Shown: positions 45,733-54,982, numbered from the stretch's first letter. The stretch: DNA of 64,000 nucleotides from an uncultured Pelagibacteraceae bacterium (GCA_902570695.1 CACFZE010000001.1:186001-250000); one strand, 5' to 3'. Translations and numbers: made by a program. Notes: generated from the sequence alone by a model not told the origin.

Positions 45733-48072
45733 ATGTTAGATGAAAATTTAAGAATAAATGAACCTGGTTTAAATGTTTTGCCACCTGGGGTTGAAAGATA
45801 TATAATTAATGGTGGTGGACTTACAGGAGTTCAGATTTTCCCAGATGATGAAATTGAAATTATTAATAATGAAGGAAATCAAATTTGCGAAATAGTTGTT
45901 TTTAATTCTGATGGAAATTCAGATCCATCGATTTTAAATTTAAAATCTTCTAAATCAGAAAATGATATAATTAAAATTTTAAACAGAAATGAAGAAAGTT
46001 CAAAAATTGCATTGCGTCAATTAGAGAAAAGAAATCTTAAAATTGCAAATTCTAAATCTTCAATCCTTTTTGATAAAGACACTCCACCAGGAGAAAAAAT
46101 TAAAATATGTTCAAAAGATAAATGTTATTGTATTTTTGCTGCACCTGGCAATGATATGTTAGTTCATGAACAAAACCCTCCTACTGAACTAACTTTATTT
46201 ATTAAAAGAAATAATATTGTTGACTATAAAGAACATAGAATAATTCCAGATCCAATTTTTGATCCTCTAGACGAAAAAAATATTGCAAAACAATCAGCGA
46301 TTTCTTTTGAAGTTAAAGAGGGAGATTATATTCAAATAATTTGTCCAACTGGTAGACAATGTTCAGATTTTGTTGCTTTCGATACAGCTAAATTAGGTAA
46401 AGGTGTAGAGAAAGGTTTGGATTGGCAAACAACCAGGACCTTTATGGGTAATACTTTTCCAGGACCAGGATTGTATTCAAAATTTTATGATACAGATCAT
46501 GAACCTTTAGTAGAGGTAATAAGAGATACTGTTGGTAGACATGACACTTTTAATCTTGCTTGTACATCAAAGTATTACGAAGATGCTGGTTATTTTGGGC
46601 ATCCAAATTGCTCAGATAACTTAAGTGGTGCTATGGAAATTTTTGGGGTTAATAGACAAAAAGGATGGCACGCTATAAATTTATTTTTTAACACTTCGGC
46701 AGGAGGTTTAAATACTGTGCTTTCTGATGAGTCATTTGCTAGACCTGGAGATTATGTAATATTAAGAGCTTTAAAAGATTTAACTTGTGGAACATCAGCC
46801 TGTCCAAGTGATATAGATCCATGTAATTCATGGAACCCTACAGATATTTTTGTTAGAACTTATGAAAAAAAAAGAGAATTTACAAAATCTTTTGCATTTA
46901 GAATGAAACCAGACTCAGAACTAAAACTAACAAAAAATACAGGATTTCATGAAAGAACTTCTAAGTTAACAAGAAACTTTGTTGATGCTAGAGGATATTG
47001 GTTGCCCAATGATTACACTAAACACGGAGTAATAAATGAATATACAGCTTGTAGAGAAAAAGCAGTTTTAATTGATTTATCTTCCTTAAGAAAATTTGAA
47101 ATATTAGGTCCGGATGCAGAAGAATTAATGGACTATACTTTAACTAGAAATATTAAAAAATTGTCAGTTGGACAGATTGTTTATTCATCGATGTGTTATG
47201 AAAATGGTTCTATGTTTGATGATGGAACATTGCTAAAAATGAGTGATCATGGATTTAGATGGGTATGTGGTGATGAATACGCAGGTGAATGGTTAAAAGA
47301 ACAAGCAAAAAAGAAAAGGTTTAATGTTTTAGTTAAAAACTCTACTGATCAAATAAATAATATTTCTCTACAAGGACCAAATAGTAGAAAAATTTTAGAA
47401 AAGTTTATTTTTACTCCACCAACACAACCTTCTATTTCAGAATTACAATGGTTTAGGTTTACAATCTGTAGAGTAAAAGAACTTAGTGGAATTCCATTAA
47501 TGGTTTCTAGAACTGGGTACACAGGAGAGTTAGGATATGAAATATGGTGTCACCCTTCTGATGCGCCAGCGGTTTGGGATGTGCTTATGGAAGCTGGCAA
47601 AGATGAAGGATTAATACCTGCTGGTTTTGGAGCATTAGATTTATTAAGAATTGAAGCTGGACTAATATTATTTGGTAATGAATTTGACGGCCAAGTTGAC
47701 CCCTTTGAAGCTGGTGTTGGATTTACAGTTCCTTTAAAAACAAAAATAGCAGATTTCATTGGTAAAGAAGCATTAATAAAGAGAAAAGAAAATCCCCAAA
47801 AGAAATTAGTTGGATTAGAACTTGTAGGCAAAGAAAAAGCTAATCACGGTGATTGCGTTCACATTGGAAGATCCCAAGTTGGCGTAGTTACAAGCGGATG
47901 TCTATCTCCTACTTTGAATAAAAATATTGCTTTGTGCAGAATTGATGTAGGTCATTCAGAAATGGGTATAAATGTTGAAGTAGGTAAAATTGATGGACAT
48001 CAAAAAAGAATACCTGCCAAAGTTGTTGGTTTTCCACATTACGATCCACAAAAAACTCGTGTAAAATCATAA
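45733..48072 (+). CDS. tdm: Trimethylamine-N-oxide demethylase (aldolase)
   Basis: Splits TMAO to dimethylamine and formaldehyde; the folate domain can trap the formaldehyde. 779 residues: an N-terminal region (1-180, with GVERYIINGGGLTGVQIFPD), a DUF1989 domain (about 190-385) and a C-terminal GcvT domain (about 395-779; VLIDLSSLRKFEILGPDAEE, SRTGYTGELGYEIW, ALDLLRIEAGLI). C277, C293 and C357 have spacings of 16 and 64, the same spacing I recall for the three zinc cysteines of the characterised Methylocella enzyme. C352 and C364 lie nearby. The next gene starts on the last base of its stop (TAATG at 48072). Adjacent to the TMAO transporter. Confidence 0.9.
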   Translation: MLDENLRINEPGLNVLPPGVERYIINGGGLTGVQIFPDDEIEIINNEGNQICEIVVFNSDGNSDPSILNLKSSKSENDIIKILNRNEESSKIALRQLEKRNLKIANSKSSILFDKDTPPGEKIKICSKDKCYCIFAAPGNDMLVHEQNPPTELTLFIKRNNIVDYKEHRIIPDPIFDPLDEKNIAKQSAISFEVKEGDYIQIICPTGRQCSDFVAFDTAKLGKGVEKGLDWQTTRTFMGNTFPGPGLYSKFYDTDHEPLVEVIRDTVGRHDTFNLACTSKYYEDAGYFGHPNCSDNLSGAMEIFGVNRQKGWHAINLFFNTSAGGLNTVLSDESFARPGDYVILRALKDLTCGTSACPSDIDPCNSWNPTDIFVRTYEKKREFTKSFAFRMKPDSELKLTKNTGFHERTSKLTRNFVDARGYWLPNDYTKHGVINEYTACREKAVLIDLSSLRKFEILGPDAEELMDYTLTRNIKKLSVGQIVYSSMCYENGSMFDDGTLLKMSDHGFRWVCGDEYAGEWLKEQAKKKRFNVLVKNSTDQINNISLQGPNSRKILEKFIFTPPTQPSISELQWFRFTICRVKELSGIPLMVSRTGYTGELGYEIWCHPSDAPAVWDVLMEAGKDEGLIPAGFGALDLLRIEAGLILFGNEFDGQVDPFEAGVGFTVPLKTKIADFIGKEALIKRKENPQKKLVGLELVGKEKANHGDCVHIGRSQVGVVTSGCLSPTLNKNIALCRIDVGHSEMGINVEVGKIDGHQKRIPAKVVGFPHYDPQKTRVKS

Positions 48073-48422
48073 TGTCAAAATCATCAAAGGATTTACTTGA
48101 ATTTTGGGAAGATCAAATGAAACTATCCCATACATCCAGTAATTACTTTTTCAGAAAATCTCCTTCACATTATCACATGATGTTGATTGTGATGAATTCT
48201 TATAAATTAAATGAAAACTTATCTGTCGAAGAACTTAAGACTAGACTCTTTAAAACCTCAAGACCTAAATCTGCACTTATGATCAAGGAAGCTTGTGATA
48301 AAGAATTTTTTTACCTCGAGAAAACAGGAAATGACCATAGAAAAAAGTACGTTTTACCCACACAGAATTTTGTTAATGAATTTAACGAATATTTGAAAAC
48401 TCTCAAAAATTTAAGTTTTTAA
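48072..48422 (+). CDS. Winged-helix (MarR-like) DNA-binding protein
   Basis: A 116-residue protein with the order helix, helix, wing: ELKTRLFKTSRPKSALMIKE as the helix-turn-helix and DHRKKYVLPTQNFVNEFNEY as wing plus last helix. This is the pattern of MarR-like regulators in which the wing is followed by a dimer helix. It is coupled to tdm by TAATG, which makes it a candidate regulator of TMAO genes. The ligand and targets are unknown. The assignment rests on pattern, not on a family match. Confidence 0.6.
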   Translation: MSKSSKDLLEFWEDQMKLSHTSSNYFFRKSPSHYHMMLIVMNSYKLNENLSVEELKTRLFKTSRPKSALMIKEACDKEFFYLEKTGNDHRKKYVLPTQNFVNEFNEYLKTLKNLSF

Positions 48423-48511
48423 ATAAAATTCTCAGTAATATTTAGAATTTATATAAATTATATATAAAAATTATTATATTCTTTCCTCTGTTAAAAAATT
48501 AAAATTCGTTC

Positions 48512-49840
48512 ATGTCGTTACCGACAAAAGCAAAAGTAGTAATAATTGGTGGAGGAATTCACGGGTTAAGTACCGCTTGGAAACTTTCTGAAAAATATAA
48601 AAATCCAAACGATGTAGTTGTCCTAGAAAAGAAGGACACAGCCGCAGGTGCAAGCGGAATTGCATGTGGAGTTGTTAGAAATAATTATTTTCAACCAGCA
48701 ATGAGAGAATTAATGGCTCATTCAGTTAGTGTTTGGGAGAGTGATCCAGAGGCATTCAAATATAATGCTGTTGGTTATATGCAAATTTCTCCAGAAGTAA
48801 TGCATAAAGATGTTGCAAGTATCTACGAACAACAAAAAGCTATTGGATATGAGTCAGAATTTATAGAAGGTGAAAAAGATTGCATGAAATATATGCAAGG
48901 AATTTTTAGTGATTGGCAAGCAAAAGGTATTACTTCAGTTTTACATGAAAAAAAAGGTGGATACGCATTTAATAAAGACTCAATTAAAGCATTGGAAAAA
49001 AAAGCAAATTCAAACGGTGTAAATGTTCATAAAGGTGTGAAGGTTACAGGTTTCAAAAGAGGAAGTAACAGCAATGCAATTACTGGCGTGGTTACAGATA
49101 AAGGAACAATTGATTGTGATCAGGTAGTTATTGGAGCAGGACCATGGGTAAGAGATTTTTGGAACATGTTGGAGTTACCAAAAACGACAAACATAAAAGA
49201 TGCTAAAAATGGGAAAATGCATGAAGTTGAAATGTGGAAGTATTGGTTTTTACAAGAAGGTGTATTAGGTGTAGACGCAGACTATTTAAAAACAAATGAA
49301 GGTAAAGCACCTCCAGTAATCCATGTTGATACAGATGCTCCACTTTATTCTGATAAAGATGGTAAAATAATTACAGAAGACTTATGGGGTATTTATTATA
49401 AACCTGATATTGAGGGATTGGGAGTTCAAGGCGGAACATCACCCTATATTGTTCAAAAACATTTTGATGAAGTTAATGTTGATCCATATGGAATAGATTC
49501 TCCAGAATATCAAACTACCGATAAATTTTCTGACATGTGGACTTCAGCACTTGCACATATTCAGAAACGTTTTGTCGGTAAATCTCATTTGTATAGAAAA
49601 GGACCATCAGGAGGATTGGGTTGTTTAACTCCAGATTCATTCCCAATATTCGATAGATTTTTTGAAAATGTTTACATGATTGCAGATGCAAATCATGGTT
49701 ATAAAATGATAGGTGTTGGGCACCTTGTTGCGCAAGAAATTTTAGGTCAAGAAAGTGAATTATTAAAACCGTTCAGGTTCGATAGATATGAAAAAGGTAA
49801 ACTTCATCCGACATCGAACAGTCCGTTTCCTTGGAGCTAA
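48512..49840 (+). CDS. FAD-dependent oxidoreductase, sarcosine oxidase beta/DAO family
   Basis: A 442-residue DAO-fold flavoprotein: VVIIGGGIHGLSTAWKLSEKY near residue 10, GASGIACGVVRNNYFQPAMR, VVIGAGPWVRDFWN, and a C-terminal FAD loop YMIADANHGYKMIGVGHLVAQEIL. It has no GcvT domain and no partner soxA/D/G genes beside it, so it works as a single subunit or with the glutamate-synthase-like set that follows. Good candidate for oxidation of an N-methylated amine or amino acid made from TMAO. An 89-base leader precedes it. The substrate is unknown. Confidence 0.8.
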   Translation: MSLPTKAKVVIIGGGIHGLSTAWKLSEKYKNPNDVVVLEKKDTAAGASGIACGVVRNNYFQPAMRELMAHSVSVWESDPEAFKYNAVGYMQISPEVMHKDVASIYEQQKAIGYESEFIEGEKDCMKYMQGIFSDWQAKGITSVLHEKKGGYAFNKDSIKALEKKANSNGVNVHKGVKVTGFKRGSNSNAITGVVTDKGTIDCDQVVIGAGPWVRDFWNMLELPKTTNIKDAKNGKMHEVEMWKYWFLQEGVLGVDADYLKTNEGKAPPVIHVDTDAPLYSDKDGKIITEDLWGIYYKPDIEGLGVQGGTSPYIVQKHFDEVNVDPYGIDSPEYQTTDKFSDMWTSALAHIQKRFVGKSHLYRKGPSGGLGCLTPDSFPIFDRFFENVYMIADANHGYKMIGVGHLVAQEILGQESELLKPFRFDRYEKGKLHPTSNSPFPWS

Positions 49841-49865
49841 TTTATCTAAGTAGACAAACGTTTTT

Positions 49866-49891
49866 TTTTCAGTTACCTTTTGATCTGAAAA
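49866..49891 (+). promoter_or_regulatory. Hairpin upstream of the GS-like gene
   Basis: TTTTCAG (49866-49872) and CTGAAAA (49885-49891) can pair across a 12-base loop, just before the GGGGGAAG ribosome-binding site. Upstream is a run of nine T. It is too weak to call a terminator, but it could modulate the start. Confidence 0.3.
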
Positions 49892-49906
49892 TTCAAAGGG
49901 GGAAGA

Positions 49907-51376
49907 ATGACGGATCTTGAAAAACACGTAAACCAATCAGGTAGAGCTAAACTCGTCAAAAAAGTTAGAGAAAAAATAAACGAATTAGGAATTACTTATA
50001 TCTATTATCAATTTATTTCAGTAACTGGAAGAGTTGTTGGAAAAGGAATACCAGCAGATCACTGGGAAAGAACTGCAGAAAAAGGTTTTCAATTAGTTTA
50101 TGGAGCAACTGCAAATTTATTTTTAGATCGTCATAATAATTATATTGGCTACGGCCCGGAAGCTATGGAATTGGTAGGAATACCTGATCCAGAAACTTTT
50201 GTTCAGTTACCTTGGGATAAGAGAGTTGGAAGAGTTTTTGTTACGTGCTTTAGAAACAGAGAAGAAAGAAAAAATCCAGGTGGTCATTTAACAAGTGACT
50301 GCAGAGGTAATCTTAGAATTTTCATGAATGAATTCAAAAAGAAACATGGATTAGAATTAAGAGTTGGAACAGAGCCTGAAATGATGTGGTTAACAAAAAA
50401 TCCTGACGGAACTCCAACTGGACAAGGTTTCTCAAAACCGTTCTGTTATCATATTGATCAATTTGAATCTTTAAGACCTGTGTTTATGAAGGTTATTGAA
50501 TACGCAAAAGCGATGGGTCTTGATATGATTCAAGGTGACCATGAAGATGCTCCTGGTCAATTAGAACTTAACTGGACATTTGATAATGTTTTAAGAAACG
50601 CAGACAGACTATCTACATATCGACAAATTTGTGCTCAAGTAGCAAGAGAACACAATCTTATTGCTTGTTTCATGACCAAGCCATTTATGGGGGTTTCAGC
50701 GAGTGGATGTCACACAAACATGTCTTTATGGAAAGGTGGTAAAGTATCTGTAAATAAATTAGGTAACAAAAAACTTCCAGGTGTAGAAGAAGTCTTTAGC
50801 TATGTATCTGGTGGAACTAATACTTTCATGCCAGATACTAAAGATATGCAATTGCCTGGAAAAATTGGATTACAATCAATTGCAGGAATAATGAAACACT
50901 TGCCAGCTTTAACAGCAATTGGTTCTTCGACAGTGAACTCATATAGAAGATTATGGGATCAAGGTTTCTGGGCACCAGTATATGCTGACTGGGGTTATCA
51001 AAATAGAACTTGTGGTTTAAGAGTATCAGCTCCGGGTAGATTTGAGTACAGATCAGTTGATTCTATGCATAATCCATATTTATTAGGTGCAGCATTGCTT
51101 AAAGCTTGTGATGAGGGAATATCTAAAAAAATGAAACCAGCTAAACCAGAGTCTAGAAATATATATGAAGCTCAAAAAGCCGGTAAAGATGTTAAAAAAC
51201 TTCCACTAAGTTTAGGTGAGGCTTTAGATAGATTGGCGGAAGATGAAGTAATAAAATCATCAATGCCAGATGAAATGTATAAAGTATTTAATTGGTACAA
51301 ACGAGATGAGTGGGAAAAATTCCTTGGTGCAACAACACAATGGGATCTTGATACTTATTTAGATTGTTTACCGTAA
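49907..51376 (+). CDS. Divergent glutamine-synthetase-family enzyme (amt-linked)
   Basis: A 489-residue GS-fold enzyme. The beta-Grasp N-terminus reads GITYIYYQFISVTGRVVGKG, the metal/glutamate site VGTEPEMMWL (about 153-162) and GDHEDAPGQLELNW, and the C-terminal SAPGRFEYRSVDSMHNPYLL. It is longer than GmaS (441 here) and clearly different in the first third, with no PAQAIAEMQKNGAGFAGF region. It forms the head of an operon with three glutamate-synthase-like genes and an Amt transporter. Ligation of an amine to glutamate is likely; the amine (ammonia, methylamine, dimethylamine or other) is unknown. A good GGGGGAAG ribosome-binding site precedes the ATG. Confidence 0.8.
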   Translation: MTDLEKHVNQSGRAKLVKKVREKINELGITYIYYQFISVTGRVVGKGIPADHWERTAEKGFQLVYGATANLFLDRHNNYIGYGPEAMELVGIPDPETFVQLPWDKRVGRVFVTCFRNREERKNPGGHLTSDCRGNLRIFMNEFKKKHGLELRVGTEPEMMWLTKNPDGTPTGQGFSKPFCYHIDQFESLRPVFMKVIEYAKAMGLDMIQGDHEDAPGQLELNWTFDNVLRNADRLSTYRQICAQVAREHNLIACFMTKPFMGVSASGCHTNMSLWKGGKVSVNKLGNKKLPGVEEVFSYVSGGTNTFMPDTKDMQLPGKIGLQSIAGIMKHLPALTAIGSSTVNSYRRLWDQGFWAPVYADWGYQNRTCGLRVSAPGRFEYRSVDSMHNPYLLGAALLKACDEGISKKMKPAKPESRNIYEAQKAGKDVKKLPLSLGEALDRLAEDEVIKSSMPDEMYKVFNWYKRDEWEKFLGATTQWDLDTYLDCLP

Positions 51377-51387
51377 TAGGATAAAAT

Positions 51388-52329
51388 ATGTGTGGGATTG
51401 CAGGATTAATTCATAGAGGAAATACTTCAAACGTTGGTTTTGAACTTCAAGGTATGCTTCAAGCATTAAAGCATAGAGGAGAAGATTCAACTGGATACGC
51501 TTTATATGGAAAAACTGACGGTCAAAATTTTATCATGAGATTTAAAGTTGGAGAAAATGTCGGTGAAGGCAGCACTTCAGTCATGGAAGATGTCTCTGTA
51601 TATGATGAAAGAAAAAAAATAGTTGATGGATATTTATCTGATTTGGGAGCAAAGATAATTAAAGAGGAAAGAATACTTCCTTATTCGTTAAGATATGAAA
51701 TTGAGTACAATAAAGATCTTATGGAGTTTTCGCAAAAAATAGAAAGCGTGCCTGGTGTTGAAATTCTGTCAATGGGTAAGTCTTTAGAAGTAATTAAAGA
51801 TTTAGGAAATGCTGAAGCTGTATGCAAGAGATATAACCTTGATAAATTAGTTGGTACTCATGCAATTGGACATGCAAGAATGGCAACAGAGTCAGGCGTT
51901 GATATTAAGTCAGCCCATCCATTCTGGGGATATCCTTTCAGTGATGTATCTGTTGTTCATAACGGTCAATTAACTAATTATTGGAATAATAGAAGAGTAT
52001 TAGAGAATAAAGGAATGAGATTTATGTCAGAGTGTGACTCTGAATTAATTGCAGTTTATTTGGCTGAAAAAATGAGAAATGGAGCAACACTAGAAGAAGG
52101 AATGAAAGAGTCTTTAGCGGGCTTAGATGGAGTTTTCACTTACTTCGTTGCTACCAAAGACTCTTTGGGAATGGCTAAAGATACTATGGCTGCAAAACCA
52201 CTGGTATTATATGAGTCTGATGATCTTGTAGCTATGGGTTCTGAAGAAATAGCAATTAGATCAGTACTACCACAAGAAATAGAAACATATGATCCTTTTG
52301 ATGGAGAAGTTAAAGTATGGCAAATTTAA
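51388..52329 (+). CDS. Class II glutamine amidotransferase subunit, set 1
   Basis: A 313-residue Ntn-hydrolase of the GltB N-terminal type. Cys2 (MCGIAGLI) is the nucleophile, RGEDSTGYALYG follows, and HAIGHARMATES, HPFWGYPFSDVSVVHNGQLTNY and FMSECDSELIAVYL are the glutamine-site segments. It should cleave a gamma-glutamyl amide and pass the amine to the FMN subunit. It is 20 residues longer than the paralogue at 56951. Its end overlaps the GXGXG gene by 13 bases. Confidence 0.85.
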   Translation: MCGIAGLIHRGNTSNVGFELQGMLQALKHRGEDSTGYALYGKTDGQNFIMRFKVGENVGEGSTSVMEDVSVYDERKKIVDGYLSDLGAKIIKEERILPYSLRYEIEYNKDLMEFSQKIESVPGVEILSMGKSLEVIKDLGNAEAVCKRYNLDKLVGTHAIGHARMATESGVDIKSAHPFWGYPFSDVSVVHNGQLTNYWNNRRVLENKGMRFMSECDSELIAVYLAEKMRNGATLEEGMKESLAGLDGVFTYFVATKDSLGMAKDTMAAKPLVLYESDDLVAMGSEEIAIRSVLPQEIETYDPFDGEVKVWQI

Positions 52330-53171
52330 AAACTTCAGAAAAAAAAACTAAAGCACAATCAATGGGACTTCATTCAGAGGTCTTAACTGGAAAAACACAA
52401 CAAAAATTTTTTAATCCTGATGAAGCAGAAAATTTTTATTATTTTGGAACATATGATGTTGATTTCAACAAAAGAACAGAAATCGATGTAAAAAATATGG
52501 AATGCAGAGAAGCCAATAAAAAAATTGATGAATTAATGAAAGATGGATATGGAACAATAGTTATAAAAAATCCTCAAGGAAAACATAGTTTAGGTGTAGG
52601 AATTTTGAATAAATTAAATTTAATATTTGAGGGAAGTTTAGGTTATTTTGGATGTGGATCAATGGATGGTCCAATAGTTAGAATTAATGGTAGAGTTGGT
52701 TGGTCTTGTGCTGAAAATATGATGGCTGGCAAAGTTGTCATAGAAAAAAATGCGGGGTCTTGCTTTGGGGCAGCTATAAGAGGTGGCGATCTGATATGCA
52801 AAGGAAGCGTAGGTGCAAGAACTGGTATTGATCAAAAAGGTGGAACTATAATAGTTGGTGGAGATGCTGGTGCTTTTACAGGTTTTATGATGCAAAGAGG
52901 TAGAATAATAATCTTGGGTGACGTAGGTATAAACTTAGGAGACTCTATGTATGATGGGACAATTTTTGTAGGTGGAAAAATTGGATCATTTGGTAGTGAT
53001 GCTGTCGAAACTGAATTGACTGATTCAGATCAAGATTGGTTAAAAAGAAAATTAAAGGTTGCGGAGATCGGGGAAAACTTCGATGTTTCTAAAATGACCA
53101 AAGTTGTTGCAGGAAAAAAACTTTGGAATTACGATGCTCTTGAACCTACAGAGAAAAAAGGAGCAATTTAA
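52317..53171 (+). CDS. GXGXG-domain glutamate-synthase-like subunit, set 1
   Basis: A 284-residue protein consisting of a right-handed beta-helix with GXGXG repeats (VGWSCAENMMAGKVVIEKNAG, IVGGDAGAFTGFMMQRG), the GltB C-terminal domain made as a separate chain. It carries about 60 extra residues at the N-terminus compared with the set 2 copy (227 residues), including YYFGTYDVDFNKRTEIDVKN. Part of a three-subunit enzyme with the genes on either side. It overlaps the amidotransferase gene by 13 bases and ends directly at the FMN-subunit gene. Confidence 0.85.
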   Translation: MANLKTSEKKTKAQSMGLHSEVLTGKTQQKFFNPDEAENFYYFGTYDVDFNKRTEIDVKNMECREANKKIDELMKDGYGTIVIKNPQGKHSLGVGILNKLNLIFEGSLGYFGCGSMDGPIVRINGRVGWSCAENMMAGKVVIEKNAGSCFGAAIRGGDLICKGSVGARTGIDQKGGTIIVGGDAGAFTGFMMQRGRIIILGDVGINLGDSMYDGTIFVGGKIGSFGSDAVETELTDSDQDWLKRKLKVAEIGENFDVSKMTKVVAGKKLWNYDALEPTEKKGAI

Positions 53172-54563
53172 ATGGCAAAGAAAAAAAACGGTAATGGAAA
53201 GTCAAATGGTCATTCCAACGGAAATGGAGTAGCGTCTAGAAATAAAAGTTTGCTAGGACACAATGCAATCTTCACTCCTGAAGTAATGGATGACATCCAT
53301 ATTAAATCAGAATTAGGTAGATACAGAATGCGTGGTATGGCTTTGATGAAGAAAATACCAACTTTTGATGATCTAGTTTTCTTGCCAGGTACATTAACAA
53401 GATTTGTAATTGAAGGTTATAGAGAAAAATGTGAAACTAAAACTATCATTGGTCCAAGATGTGAAAATCCAATTGAACTTGATATACCAGTTTATATTAC
53501 TGGAATGAGTTTTGGAGCATTATCTTATGAGGCTAAAACAGCATTAGCGAGAGGTGCTACTATGGCTGGTAGTGCAACATGTTCTGGTGAAGGTGGAATG
53601 ATACCAGATGAAAGAAGATATTCAGAAAAATGGTTTTATCAGTGCATACAATCAAGATACGGTTTTAATCCACATCACGCACAACTAGCTGATGGAATTG
53701 AAGTTTTTATTGGACAAGGTCAAAAAGTTGGAATGGGAGGTCATTTAATGGGTCAAAAAGTTACTGACCAAGTTGCAGAAATGAGATCACTACCCGCAGG
53801 TATAGATCAAAGATCTCCAGCAAGACACCCAGATTGGTTAGGTCCAGATGATTTAGCTTTAAAAGTTCAAGAGCTTAGAGAATTAACAAAAAACAAAGTG
53901 CCAATTCAGTTAAAGCTTGGTGCAGCAAAAGTTTATGATGATGTTAGGATGGCAGCAAAATGTGATCCAGATTCAATTTATCTTGATGGAATGGAAGGTT
54001 CAACGGGTGCTGGACCACATATTGCAGCTGCTAATACAGGAATTCCAGGAATAGCAGGAATTAGAGAAGCTAGAAGAGCATTGGATGATGTTGGCAAAAC
54101 TGGAAAAGTAACTTTAATTTATGCAGGTGGTGTTAGAGATGGTGCAGACATGGCTAAAGCTTTAGCGCTTGGTGCAGACGCAATTGCAATTGGAACTGGC
54201 GCAATGGTGGCTTTGAATTGCAATAAAGAAATACCAGAGTCTAACTTTGAAAAAGAAATGGGTGTACCTGCAGGTCATTGCTATCACTGTCACACAGGTA
54301 GATGTCCGGTAGGAGTAGCTACTCAAGATCCTAAATTAAGAAAAAGATTAAATCCTGATGACGCAGCATTAAGAGTATACAATTATTTGCATGCAATGAC
54401 ATTAGAGGCTCAATTGTTGGCTAGAGCATGTGGAAAAACAAATATTCACTCGCTAGAACCAGAAGATATGGCTGCATTGACTATGGAGGCTTCTGCATTA
54501 GCTAAAGTACCACTTGCAGGAACAAATCATACAGTAGGAGTTAAAGATTTCCATAAAATCTAA
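53172..54563 (+). CDS. FMN-binding glutamate-synthase-like subunit, set 1, with Fe-S cysteines
   Basis: A 463-residue TIM-barrel FMN enzyme of the GltB central-domain family. Motifs: VYITGMSFGALSYEAKTALARG, GEGGMIPDE, RSPARHPDWLGPDDLALKV, IQLKLGAAKVYDD, DGMEGSTGAGPHIAA, YAGGVRDGADMAKALALGAD. The Fe-S cluster motif is present with C370, C373 and C378 (CYHCHTGRCPVGVATQ), as in bacterial glutamate synthase. The N-terminus has a low-complexity Lys/Asn/Gly tail (KKKNGNGKSNGHSNGNG). It should make an N-substituted glutamate or glutamate from 2-oxoglutarate. It differs from the set 2 copy at the cluster motif. Confidence 0.87.
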   Translation: MAKKKNGNGKSNGHSNGNGVASRNKSLLGHNAIFTPEVMDDIHIKSELGRYRMRGMALMKKIPTFDDLVFLPGTLTRFVIEGYREKCETKTIIGPRCENPIELDIPVYITGMSFGALSYEAKTALARGATMAGSATCSGEGGMIPDERRYSEKWFYQCIQSRYGFNPHHAQLADGIEVFIGQGQKVGMGGHLMGQKVTDQVAEMRSLPAGIDQRSPARHPDWLGPDDLALKVQELRELTKNKVPIQLKLGAAKVYDDVRMAAKCDPDSIYLDGMEGSTGAGPHIAAANTGIPGIAGIREARRALDDVGKTGKVTLIYAGGVRDGADMAKALALGADAIAIGTGAMVALNCNKEIPESNFEKEMGVPAGHCYHCHTGRCPVGVATQDPKLRKRLNPDDAALRVYNYLHAMTLEAQLLARACGKTNIHSLEPEDMAALTMEASALAKVPLAGTNHTVGVKDFHKI

Positions 54564-54571
54564 TAGCAAAT

Positions 54572-54982
54572 ATGCCAAAGAAAAAAGGTAAGAAAAAAGT
54601 CAAATCGAAAGAGATCAAAGGTCAATTAGGTAAGAAAAAAGAGACTGCTAGAGAAAAAATGATTGGCCAAACAATTGGCTATCGATATGACGTAAATCTT
54701 TTGCCTGACTATAGTCGACTAACTCCATTTTTAAAAAAATATATAGAAGCTATGGGTTGGGACGATCTTAATTGGTTAGAAGATGTTCATATGGGTTATG
54801 AAGAAAATAGACCTGCTGTTTTTGATAGAAATGCTAATGGTTGGGTAACGATACCAAGTAAAATAAAATTACCTAATAATCAGCAGGATAGAGATATGAT
54901 AGCTAGAGAATTATTAGTAAAGTTTCAAATGTCGCCGAATCATCCGTTGGTTGATCTTAAAAAAGCATATTTAAAATTCTAA
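54572..54982 (+). CDS. Lysine-rich hypothetical protein (136 residues)
   Basis: The first 30 residues are almost purely basic (MPKKKGKKKVKSKEIKGQL), followed by a folded-looking part with TIGYRYDVNLLPDYSRLTPFL, MGWDDLNWLEDVHMGYEEN and ARELLVKFQMSPNHP. I do not recognise a family. It is 8 bases after the FMN-subunit gene and in the same operon, so it may be a fourth subunit or a regulator of set 1. Set 2 has no counterpart. Confidence 0.65.
   Translation: MPKKKGKKKVKSKEIKGQLGKKKETAREKMIGQTIGYRYDVNLLPDYSRLTPFLKKYIEAMGWDDLNWLEDVHMGYEENRPAVFDRNANGWVTIPSKIKLPNNQQDRDMIARELLVKFQMSPNHPLVDLKKAYLKF

Noticed and set aside
49907-51376. Calling this gene gmaS
   Set aside because: The ligase at 59881 fits GmaS far better (AIAEMQKNGAGFAGF and NDHEDANGQFEMNW); the 49907 protein differs in length and N-terminal third.
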